A stretch of DNA of 64,000 nucleotides from an uncultured Eubacteriales bacterium (GTDB taxonomy: Bacteria; Bacillota; Clostridia; Oscillospirales; CAG-272). Position 1 is the first letter of the stretch; each line of letters begins with the position of its first letter. Shown here in pieces: positions 8,034 to 14,656 of the stretch. The stretch spans positions 1 through 64,000 of the forward strand of contig CASGAQ010000009.1 of NCBI GenBank assembly GCA_949299535.1, read 5' to 3'. The translations under genes and the position numbers were made by a program. The notes below the pieces were generated by a model that was given only the letters and a program-made list of their open reading frames with translations, had not been told where the DNA came from and did not search any database.

Positions 8034-9469
8034 TGGAACAATTTTCAAATACTGAAACATCATTGTTAGATAATCACGTTGATGATCATGTTGATGTTGA
8101 AATTCAAGAATGCCTAAGTTCAGATCCTCCAAAAAGTTTCTTCATGTTCGCCGGTGCAGGTTCTGGTAAGACTCGCAGTTTGATTACATATGCTGGAGAT
8201 GATCCCAAAGTTATAGCGTTAAAAACAGCATTAAACGTTCCGTTTGATGAAATGGAACGGTATGCCACATATGTTTCTGATCATAGCCGATTTGCAACCC
8301 ATCAGGGCGTGAAAGGATTAGAGTATCCTCGAGTAATGGTGATTTTAGACGATTCTGAGGCTCGGGGATTTTTGACCGACTTTGAAAATCATATCGTTTC
8401 CTATCAAAATCTTATTGAAAAAGCAGACAAGCAATGTAAAAATACATATGATTACTTGTTATCTTCTGATGAGGCTATAATCTACAATCAAGATGCAAGC
8501 ATAAAAACAAAAATTAATATGCGCGAAATCAAAGATGTTTTCACGATTTCTGTGACCATCGACAATATTAATGATTATGCAGCCCGTGCAGAGAAACTAA
8601 AATTTCTGGAATTGAAAAGCAAGGCTATATGTATATCACTAGATGATCTTATGGTGTATAGAGAGTTCTTTGATTCACCTTTAGTGTTCTTACATTTTCT
8701 ACAGCAACGGCGTCAAGCAACACAAGAAAGTAAACTCGCACTCAGCGATGAACTGGATCATCTTGGTATGTACATCAAACACAATATGTACTGTATTCAG
8801 TTACAAGATTATCCCGACGATGCACACATTAGGTTTTACGGATACCGAGAAGAATTGGACAATTACTTTTGCAAACTGTACCATCCGCAACTCTGCCCAC
8901 CAAAGCCCTCTCTCAAGATCCCCGACCTTTTTTTGAAAACAATCAATTATCTTGAGAAAAGTGATTTTGAAGAAAAAATTCAAGCGTCAAACTACTTGCT
9001 GGACTTCTCAGCAGACGCAAGGAAACAACTTTGCCAATCAGTAGAATACGCTCTGCAGCGGCAACCTCAAGTTAAGCATATGATATCTTTCGGCACTGCT
9101 GGAAGCGGAAAACTCGATTTAAGATACACCGGTTTTGTGGAGCAGCCCGAAGTCCCGGCGTTCACCGAAGAGTATAAACGGCAATATACCCTTTCTACAT
9201 TGCTTTGGAACGATGATCCCGATAGGATTATGCTTGATTTCGTTTTCGATAGCAACGGGCACCTTGTCAGCTTTAAGTATACACAATATACTATTGCAGA
9301 TATAAAGCCAACTGAACGTGAAAGTCTTTGGAATATGGGAAAAGAGCGAGCAAACTTACGATTGAACATATATCTTAAACAACATCAACAAATTAACCCA
9401 TCAGACATATGCCCTTGCGGTAGCGGTAAAAAGTACGGTGCATGTTGTAAGAAACACCTGAATAAGTAA
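8033..9469 (+). CDS. In-frame chimera: UvrD-helicase remnant fused to a SEC-C-motif protein
   Basis: The protein has 478 residues, with GGAGGT 6 bases before ATG 8033. Residues about 20-57 carry the Walker A of a UvrD/GajB-like helicase (FMFAGAGSGKTRSL). Residues about 60-113 jump to the late helicase motifs (THQGVKGLEYPRVMVILDD), so most of the motor is missing. At about residue 113 the sequence switches to an unrelated protein (residues 140-430; CISLDDLMVYREFFDSPLVF) that ends in a zinc-binding SEC-C motif (CPCGSGKKYGACC). The family's N-terminal part, perhaps a nuclease, is absent. Two deletions kept the frame open. It follows the OLD gene with overlapping stop and start. Helicase activity is not expected; the SEC-C half could still fold. 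Confidence 0.75.
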   Translation: MEQFSNTETSLLDNHVDDHVDVEIQECLSSDPPKSFFMFAGAGSGKTRSLITYAGDDPKVIALKTALNVPFDEMERYATYVSDHSRFATHQGVKGLEYPRVMVILDDSEARGFLTDFENHIVSYQNLIEKADKQCKNTYDYLLSSDEAIIYNQDASIKTKINMREIKDVFTISVTIDNINDYAARAEKLKFLELKSKAICISLDDLMVYREFFDSPLVFLHFLQQRRQATQESKLALSDELDHLGMYIKHNMYCIQLQDYPDDAHIRFYGYREELDNYFCKLYHPQLCPPKPSLKIPDLFLKTINYLEKSDFEEKIQASNYLLDFSADARKQLCQSVEYALQRQPQVKHMISFGTAGSGKLDLRYTGFVEQPEVPAFTEEYKRQYTLSTLLWNDDPDRIMLDFVFDSNGHLVSFKYTQYTIADIKPTERESLWNMGKERANLRLNIYLKQHQQINPSDICPCGSGKKYGACCKKHLNK

Positions 9470-9540
9470 CATGGGCAATTAATTAATGATTCAAAGAGTG
9501 AGAAAATCTGGTGTTTGCTGGTGATAATTCAGTAATACAT

Positions 9541-9633
9541 AGAGTCGTTTACAAGCATGGAGTTGCGCCTCGGTAGATAGCTGTCAAGTGCACTCCCCAT
9601 CATCGCCAAGGGATAAGTGTACACTCGCACGAA
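9541..9633 (+). ncRNA. Structured RNA motif, copy A
   Basis: This is the first of three related segments (see 10671 and 12212). They share GTTTACAAGCATG near the start and CATCATCGCCAAGGG near the end. GAGT 9542-9545 can pair with ACTC 9623-9626, and GGAGT 9559-9563 pairs with ACTCC 9592-9596. The corresponding helices in the other copies use different bases, which supports RNA structure. I cannot assign it to a known riboswitch or RNA family. Confidence 0.5.
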
Positions 9634-9637
9634 AAAA

Positions 9638-9718
9638 CCTGCATCTAATTTGTAGTGTCATGGTTTTGCATCTTTTTCGTACACTCATCCCATGATGAGT
9701 GTCTGATTTAGATGCAGG
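9638..9718. repeat. Inverted repeat with nested hairpin
   Basis: CCTGCATCTAA (9638-9648) is the inverse of TTAGATGCAGG (9708-9718). Nested inside is a perfect 9-bp hairpin, ACACTCATC (9681-9689) / GATGAGTGT (9694-9702). After RNA copy B a related stretch holds two direct copies of ATCTAAATCGG. The rest of 9470-10050 has no gene; it holds the RNA motif, this repeat, a longer repeat and a promoter. Confidence 0.5.
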
Positions 9719-9729
9719 CACGAAAACAA

Positions 9730-9866
9730 GAGAAAAACGGAGATTTCGAGAGATTTCTCCAGCCCCAATCCGTCAAAGCGGATTGGGGCAATTTTCTGAC
9801 TCTGAAGTTTTTCGAAATTTTGTAGATGTATTTCGGGCTTTTCGGGTCTGTAGACAGATTCGAATC
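9730..9866 (-). repeat. Two-copy intergenic repeat, copy 1, with tRNA T-arm-like end
   Basis: It aligns over its whole length with 10942-11073. Shared blocks are GAGAAAAAC, GAGATTTCGAGAGATTTCT, a hairpin, GGGCAATTTTC and, at the other end, a GATTCGAA core that read on minus resembles a tRNA T-arm (GATTCGAATC). The hairpin sequence differs (here CCCCAATCCG 9763-9772 with CGGATTGGGG 9779-9788) but is kept as a hairpin. It could be the tail of a tRNA-derived attachment site. The left part of a tRNA is not present. Confidence 0.5.
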
Positions 9867-9950
9867 TCCCACAAGTTGTCGAGCTTTTCAAAATCGGTAC
9901 TCATTCATAAAATATTTACATACCCATAAATGCCAACCATTTGATAACTG

Positions 9951-9979
9951 TTGACAAATTTTCATTTTTATGATAAAAT
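9951..9979 (+). promoter_or_regulatory. Promoter of the PLMP-like gene
   Basis: TTGACA 9951-9956 and TAAAAT 9974-9979 are spaced 17 bp apart. This lies 70 bases upstream of the coding start, leaving a short leader. Confidence 0.7.
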
Positions 9980-10050
9980 AAACTTGTGAATTGGGGACGG
10001 CACCCATTGCAAAAAACAGCATTCATTAAGTTAATATCACGACAAGGGGG

Positions 10051-10626
10051 GTGACACCCATAGAAAAAAACATTATTGTTGTTGATGAACAAGGTAATGA
10101 ATATGAGGCGACCTATCCCAAACGGGCGAAAGGTCTTGTAAAAAGTGGCAGGGCGCGCTTCGTAGATGAAAATAAAATATGCCTTGCGTGTCCGCCGAAT
10201 TTTGATTTGGAGGATAAAAAAATGACAGAAGAAAGAGAAACTGAAAGCGTATACAATATTGAATACATACTTTCGCAGATAGCAAAAATTCAAGAGCAAA
10301 CAGAATACCTGAGCAATGCACTAGAGAAACTCTCACAAATGGGAGACGGTGAAAGCGGCGGCCCTGGTTCGCCCGCCAATATTCAAGGTCAAGCTAAAGC
10401 GCAAGCAATTGGCGATGTTGTCAGGTGTCGTGAAACAACAAATCAGAAAATGCTGTCATTGTACGAAAAAATGTATGACGACCTGAAACCGGAGAACGGA
10501 AACAAGAAGTTGGATGTCCTTGAAAAACTCGCACAAATCGCTGCCAATACCGACGATTTTGCTTCAGAGAAATCAGAAATGCTTGATTCCATTCGGCAAA
10601 TATTCAGAGAAAACTTCAGAAATTAA
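10051..10626 (+). CDS. Small protein with IscB PLMP-like N-terminus and helical tail
   Basis: This is a 191-residue protein of unknown function. Residues about 5-50 (IIVVDEQGNEYEATYPKRAK then GLVKSGRARFVDENKICLA) match, position by position, the plan of the N-terminal PLMP domain of IscB/IsrB: strand, turn, basic RA..L...GRA helix, strand. No RuvC, HNH or bridge helix follows. Instead residues about 65-110 look like a coiled coil (YILSQIAKIQEQTEYLSNAL), then a Gly/Pro/Ser linker and another helical segment to the end. The start is uncertain: GTG 10051 abuts the AAGGGGGG site, while the ATA codon at 10060 is better spaced. I believe similar proteins occur in other Clostridia. Copies A and B of the structured RNA motif flank it, and a terminator follows. 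Confidence 0.7.
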   Translation: MTPIEKNIIVVDEQGNEYEATYPKRAKGLVKSGRARFVDENKICLACPPNFDLEDKKMTEERETESVYNIEYILSQIAKIQEQTEYLSNALEKLSQMGDGESGGPGSPANIQGQAKAQAIGDVVRCRETTNQKMLSLYEKMYDDLKPENGNKKLDVLEKLAQIAANTDDFASEKSEMLDSIRQIFRENFRN

Positions 10627-10632
10627 CACCTC

Positions 10633-10664
10633 CCCCTTGCTTCGCTTTAGAGGCAAGGGGTTTT
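10633..10664 (+). terminator. Intrinsic terminator of the PLMP-like gene
   Basis: CCCCTTGC (10633-10640) pairs with GCAAGGGG (10653-10660), followed by TTTT. It lies 7 bases after the stop codon. Confidence 0.7.
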
Positions 10665-10670
10665 ACATAA

Positions 10671-10765
10671 GATCGTTTACAAGCATGGCGTTGCGCCCTG
10701 GAAGATAGCGGTAAAGTGCAACTCCCATCATCGCCAAGGGGTTACTGTACCCTCTGCAAAATCGG
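10671..10765 (+). ncRNA. Structured RNA motif, copy B
   Basis: The core is nearly the same as copy A: GTTTACAAGCATG, then GTTGC 10690-10694 pairing with GCAAC 10718-10722, then CATCATCGCCAAGGG. It continues with GCAAAATCGG, a block shared with copy C. It starts just after the terminator of the PLMP-like gene, so it is probably a separate transcript or readthrough product. The gene-free stretch 10627-11314 also holds a terminator, a repeat and two T-arm-like fragments. Confidence 0.5.
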
Positions 10766-10821
10766 TGTGCATCTAAATCGGCTTAACACGGTTTTGGATC
10801 TAAATCGGACACACATCACAC

Positions 10822-10865
10822 AGGCAGTGCATGCACCGAAAAAAGGTGTGGCACTGCCTTTTTTA
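10822..10865 (+). terminator. Strong intrinsic terminator after RNA copy B
   Basis: AGGCAGTGC (10822-10830) pairs with GCACTGCCT (10851-10859), extended by an inner GCACC/GGTG helix and followed by TTTTTT. There is no gene immediately upstream, so it probably ends the copy B RNA. Confidence 0.7.
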
Positions 10866-10941
10866 TTTATCTTTTGCGGTTAATCATCATAATAAATGCT
10901 TAAAATAATGTCTGCACAATTTAGATATCGGGGAGAAAAAA

Positions 10942-11073
10942 GAGAAAAACTGAGATTTCGAGAGATTTCTCTGTCCTGCCGGATGTTTCAGCAGGGCAAT
11001 TTTCGTCTTTGTGATTTTTCGAAAAAATATAGATATCATCGGGCGTTTTTCAAGTTTTGACAGGATTCGAACC
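10942..11073 (-). repeat. Two-copy intergenic repeat, copy 2, with T-arm-like end
   Basis: This is the partner of 9730-9866. The hairpin here is CCTGC (10975-10979) / GCAGG (10991-10995). The end reads GGTTCGAATCCTGTC on minus, an excellent tRNA T-arm plus acceptor start. A degenerate second copy of TTTGACAGGATT.GAACC lies at 11130-11146, about 74 bp further on, close to one tRNA length. Confidence 0.5.
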
Positions 11074-11314
11074 AACGAAAGCGATTTTTTGTTGTAAATT
11101 CATAGTACCCAAAATTGCACCAAAGAGCCTTTGACAGGATTAGAACCGGCGAAAACATGGAATTATATTTACAATTCCCGTCTTGAATTGATTATAAAAA
11201 ACCGATATAATAAAAGCAGAAATATCGACGGTGTCGATAAAACATAAATTTTGGTTTGTAATTGCTTTTAAAGAAAATCCGGATAATAATTGAAGTTTTA
11301 CGGAGGGAATGGAT

Positions 11315-12148
11315 ATGAGACGAATTTTAATCTTGGGCGTAATGCTGATATGTATTGTCGGTATGGCGGGATGCAATGCTCCTGATTCGGAATCGAACGG
11401 AAGCGAAACCGAGACATTTATCCAATCTGCCGAAGAAAGTGTTGAGAACAAAAACGACACAGAAACCGATAGTGCCCAAACATCGGAAAATAATGAAGCG
11501 GAGCCTGCTATGGAATTAAAAAAACTCGGCAATTTGCAATATTATCTCTATACACCGAGCGATCCAACCGAAGATATGACTTTAATCATATATCTGCACG
11601 GCGGCACCAATAAAAGAGAGGATGTCACCGCGCTCTTAACGACCGACGGATTTCCCAAATATCTGTATGAGGGATATTATGGAGATTTGAGAGCCTATGT
11701 GGCTGTTCCGAAATTGGACAACATTTATAAAGGATGGATAGATATATATGATCAGATAAGAGATCTGATCATATATCTGCAAACAAATTATTCCATAGAT
11801 GCGGAAAAGGTATCATTAACAGGGCATTCGATGGGCGGTACCGGAACATATCAGCTCCAGATAAAGCTACCGGATACGTTCGCCTGTATTGCGCCAATGA
11901 GCGGCAGTATAAAAAAGAATGAGACAAATATTGCCGCTTTAAGCAAGACAAAGATATGGGCGTTTGTCGGGACAGAGGATAAAATCGTAGATCCGGCGTC
12001 AAGCCGCGAAATCGTACAGGCATTGAAGGACGAAGGTGCAAGTGCTCAAATCACAGAGCTTGAAGGTACCGATCATTTTGAAATTCCTTCCTTGGTGTAT
12101 AAAAACGATTCCTTGATCCAATGGCTGGTAAATTGCGGAGAAGGATAA
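11315..12148 (+). CDS. Secreted lipoprotein alpha/beta hydrolase (esterase-like)
   Basis: The protein has 277 residues. A signal peptide (MRRILILGVMLICIVGMAGC) ends in a lipobox, so the cysteine is lipidated and the protein is anchored outside the membrane. An acidic Ser/Thr/Glu-rich spacer (about 21-70) follows, then an alpha/beta hydrolase: IIYLHGGTNKRED (oxyanion region), LTGHSMGGTGTYQL (nucleophile serine), GTEDKIVDP (acid) and GTDHFEIPS (histidine). Related proteins are carbohydrate esterases or peptidases; the substrate is unknown. GGAGGG lies 7 bases before ATG 11315; an ATG two codons earlier is too close to the site. It stands alone between the repeats and RNA copy C. Confidence 0.8.
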   Translation: MRRILILGVMLICIVGMAGCNAPDSESNGSETETFIQSAEESVENKNDTETDSAQTSENNEAEPAMELKKLGNLQYYLYTPSDPTEDMTLIIYLHGGTNKREDVTALLTTDGFPKYLYEGYYGDLRAYVAVPKLDNIYKGWIDIYDQIRDLIIYLQTNYSIDAEKVSLTGHSMGGTGTYQLQIKLPDTFACIAPMSGSIKKNETNIAALSKTKIWAFVGTEDKIVDPASSREIVQALKDEGASAQITELEGTDHFEIPSLVYKNDSLIQWLVNCGEG

Positions 12149-12211
12149 ATCGACAGAGCGTCAACTTTCGAACCACTTTCAAATCGGCGTAGTTTGCACA
12201 GAAATAGTACA

Positions 12212-12326
12212 TAAGGGTGTTTGCAAGCATGAAATTGAAGGTCCGAGAGACATCGGTAGCCGTTAATCTCGATCATCACCGAGGGATATTTACACCCTTT
12301 GGCAGTAATTCTTACCCCGGCGGTGC
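12212..12326 (+). ncRNA. Structured RNA motif, copy C (divergent)
   Basis: This copy keeps GTTTGCAAGCATG, ATCATCACCGAGGGAT and GCAAAATCGGG but differs elsewhere. P1 is strongest here: AAGGGTGT (12213-12220) with ACACCCTT (12292-12299). A hairpin CCGA/TCGG (12243-12246/12253-12256) lies inside. A terminator follows at 12345. The conserved unpaired blocks combined with changing stems are what a functional RNA looks like. GGTCCGAGAG recalls guanidine-I riboswitches, but the rest of that consensus is absent. Confidence 0.5.
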
Positions 12327-12344
12327 AAAATCGGGTATACAAGC

Positions 12345-12384
12345 AAAAAACCGAAGGTTTCTGAAAGATTCCTTCGGTTTTTTA
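12345..12384. terminator. Bidirectional intrinsic terminator
   Basis: AAAAAACCGAAGG (from 12345) pairs with CCTTCGGTTTTTT (12371-12383). It ends RNA copy C on plus and could also end the minus transcript of the CapD-like gene, whose stop is at 12451. Confidence 0.85.
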
Positions 12385-12450
12385 TTTTTAATTTTTATGA
12401 TTTACAAACATCGGGTGGCAAACAGATAAAAAGACTTTTTCTCCGTTCCT

Positions 12451-14394
12451 TTAAGCCATCGCAAATTCTCGTATATTTTTCATTTCCTCGGAAGCTTCCG
12501 CAACGGCATTTACTTCCTCCGGAGTTTTATATGTAGGAACCGCTTTGTGAAGAGCCGAACGAACAGCCTCGTCATCTTCGGTCATACAAGCTGAATGCAG
12601 GAGTTCAAGTTTTTCGTCGATCTCGCGCTTGCTGCAAGGCATATCTCTCTCGATAAATATCAAACTGTTATCGGTTTTATCGAGTTCTTCCGTCTTGACC
12701 AAAAGTTCCTCATAAAGTTTTTCACCCGGGCGCAGTCCTGTTTCGATAATATCGATTCCACTCGCACCGGAAAGTCGGATCATGCTTTGCGCCAAATCGA
12801 GTATTTTTACGGGACGTCCCATATCCAATACAAAAAGTTCACCGTTATTAGCCATAGCTCCGGATTGAAGCACAAGCTGCGTTGCTTCGGGAATAGTCAT
12901 AAAATAACGAATTATACGTTTGTCGGTCAATGTAATGGGACCGCCGTTGGCAATTTGTTTTTTAAACAGAGGGATAACCGAGCCTGCCGAACCAAGCACA
13001 TTTCCGAAACGCGTAGCGCTGTATTTGACTTTACCGTACGTACTCGCACTCTGCACGATCATTTCGCACATTCGCTTGGTAGCGCCCATAACATTCGTAG
13101 GATTAACGGCTTTATCTGTCGAAACCATCATAAAACGTTCAGCGCCGAATTTTTCGCAGAGTTCCACCAAAATCACAGTTCCGAAAACATTGTTTTCTAC
13201 GGCTTCAATGCAGTTGTTTTCCATCAAAGGCACATGCTTGTGAGCAGCGGCATTAATGACAATTTGAGGGCGATAGAGTTTAAATACTCTTTCCATGGCG
13301 CGCTGATTATTTATCGAAGCGATCTCCACTTTGATATCCAAAGTCTTTCTGTAAAGGATATTTAACTCTTGCTGAACATCATAAGCACCGTTTTCATAAA
13401 TATCTAAAATAATGATCTGCTTAGGCTGCATTTTTGCAATCTGTCTGCACAGTTCGGAACCGATCGAACCACCGCCGCCAGTAATCAAGATCACTTTGTC
13501 CTTGTAATAAGCGCTCGTATTTTCATCGTGCATTACTATGGGTTTTCTGAATAGCAGTTCTTCTATATCAAAATCGCGCACATGACGCTTGCCGCCTGAG
13601 AACTGCATTAACGGGTAGTCATATACTTTAATTTTGTATCCGGCGTTAAAATAACGCTCATATAACCCCTTTTTGCAATTTCCGTTAAGCTCTTGTATGG
13701 CAAAAACAACTTCCTGTATATTTTTCTCTTTCAAGTGTTCAAATATATTTTCGTCTTCAATCAAGACGGGAATACCGTGAATACTGCGACCGGTCTTATT
13801 TTTATTTGCGTCTACAAAACATATCGGCGTATAAGCGGCAGAGCGATTTACCAACAGTTCTTCCGCAAGCGATACGCCTAATCTGCCCGCACCGATAATG
13901 GCGATCTTGATTTTTTGCCGTTCATCTACAGTATTGCCGTCTATCTTTGAACCGGCAAATATTTTCAAAAGAGTATTAAGAAATCTACCGTAAGCAGTAG
14001 ATGATGTTCCGCATTTATAAGCGTAGCGATACACCATGCGGATAGCCAATGCGCCGAGCAAATTCATGGTGGCTATACTAAGCAGACGGACAAATGAAAT
14101 ATGTTCTATCGGCAATGACTTTTCAAGGATCAGATTTGCAATGAAAGCACACCCGTCTACCAAAAGCAGTCTGATATAGCATTGTATTCCGCCGTATCTC
14201 CATATCTGCTTATATATCTTTCCTATGATCCTTGCGGTAAATATGCAGAAAAAGGACAGCGCTGTCTGAACGACAATGCCCGCAAGCGACAATGTTTCGT
14301 TGTTCTGATAGAGAAACAACAAAAGAATATCCACAAACAAAAATATTATAATGTCATATAATAAAAGCTGCCATCGAATATTGAATTTTCTCAT
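12451..14394 (-). CDS. CapD/FlaA1-type nucleotide-sugar 4,6-dehydratase, membrane form
   Basis: The protein has 647 residues. Four to five N-terminal membrane helices (about 1-130) are followed by a first Rossmann domain (KIAIIGAGRLGVSLAEELL) and then the catalytic extended short-chain dehydrogenase domain (VILITGGGGSIGSELCRQIA; VINAAAHKHVPLMENN). This family converts UDP-GlcNAc to 4-keto-6-deoxy sugars for capsule or glycoprotein glycans; the usual YxxxK is changed (ATRFGNVLGS follows STDKAVNPTNVMGATKR), as in WbpM/PglF. AGGGGA lies 7 bases before ATG 14394. It points the same way as the upstream SpoVB-like flippase, but a terminator and its own promoter separate them. Confidence 0.9.
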   Translation of the reverse strand: MRKFNIRWQLLLYDIIIFLFVDILLLFLYQNNETLSLAGIVVQTALSFFCIFTARIIGKIYKQIWRYGGIQCYIRLLLVDGCAFIANLILEKSLPIEHISFVRLLSIATMNLLGALAIRMVYRYAYKCGTSSTAYGRFLNTLLKIFAGSKIDGNTVDERQKIKIAIIGAGRLGVSLAEELLVNRSAAYTPICFVDANKNKTGRSIHGIPVLIEDENIFEHLKEKNIQEVVFAIQELNGNCKKGLYERYFNAGYKIKVYDYPLMQFSGGKRHVRDFDIEELLFRKPIVMHDENTSAYYKDKVILITGGGGSIGSELCRQIAKMQPKQIIILDIYENGAYDVQQELNILYRKTLDIKVEIASINNQRAMERVFKLYRPQIVINAAAHKHVPLMENNCIEAVENNVFGTVILVELCEKFGAERFMMVSTDKAVNPTNVMGATKRMCEMIVQSASTYGKVKYSATRFGNVLGSAGSVIPLFKKQIANGGPITLTDKRIIRYFMTIPEATQLVLQSGAMANNGELFVLDMGRPVKILDLAQSMIRLSGASGIDIIETGLRPGEKLYEELLVKTEELDKTDNSLIFIERDMPCSKREIDEKLELLHSACMTEDDEAVRSALHKAVPTYKTPEEVNAVAEASEEMKNIREFAMA

Positions 14395-14447
14395 AATTGA
14401 TTCCCCTGAGTCCTTTCGTTTAAAGATACTTTCCAATGTTTTGAATA

Positions 14448-14476
14448 ATTATAACATATAAATGCAAAAAAATCAA
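14448..14476 (-). promoter_or_regulatory. Promoter of the CapD-like gene
   Basis: Read on minus, TTGATT (14476-14471), a 17-bp spacer and TATAAT (14453-14448). The -35 lies inside the first unit of a 60-bp tandem duplication, so the second unit adds a spare -35 without a -10. Confidence 0.75.
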
Positions 14477-14577
14477 CTCGATTGACTCAGAATATTGCAC
14501 CAAAAATAACAAAAAATATAAATGCAAAAAAATCAACTCGATTGACTCAGAATATTGCACCAAAAATAACAAAAAAT
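14456..14577. repeat. Perfect 60-bp tandem duplication
   Basis: Bases 14456-14517 are identical to 14516-14577, so a 60-bp unit is present twice head to tail with no mismatch. It lies between the flippase terminator and the CapD-like promoter. It is either a very young duplication or an assembly artefact. Confidence 0.95.
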
Positions 14578-14627
14578 GTCGGATATATTATGGTAATTGT
14601 CATTTAGAAAAATAATTTGTTGCAAAA

Positions 14628-14656
14628 AGAAAAAACCTGACGAGATCGTCAAGTTT
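14628..14656 (-). terminator. Terminator of the flippase gene
   Basis: On minus, CTTGACGA and TCGTCAGG form an 8-bp stem with a 2-base loop, followed by TTTTTTC. The stem includes the stop codon of the flippase gene. Confidence 0.6.

Noticed and set aside
11057-11146. A tRNA gene between the two T-arm-like copies
   Set aside because: The copies are about 74 bp apart, but no acceptor, D or anticodon stems can be formed between them.
12243-12290. Guanidine-I (ykkC) riboswitch in RNA copy C
   Set aside because: GGTCCGAGAG and an ACCGAGGGAT block look similar, but the conserved CTAGGGTTCC and the 3' AAAGCCCGGG parts are missing, and copies A and B do not match at all.
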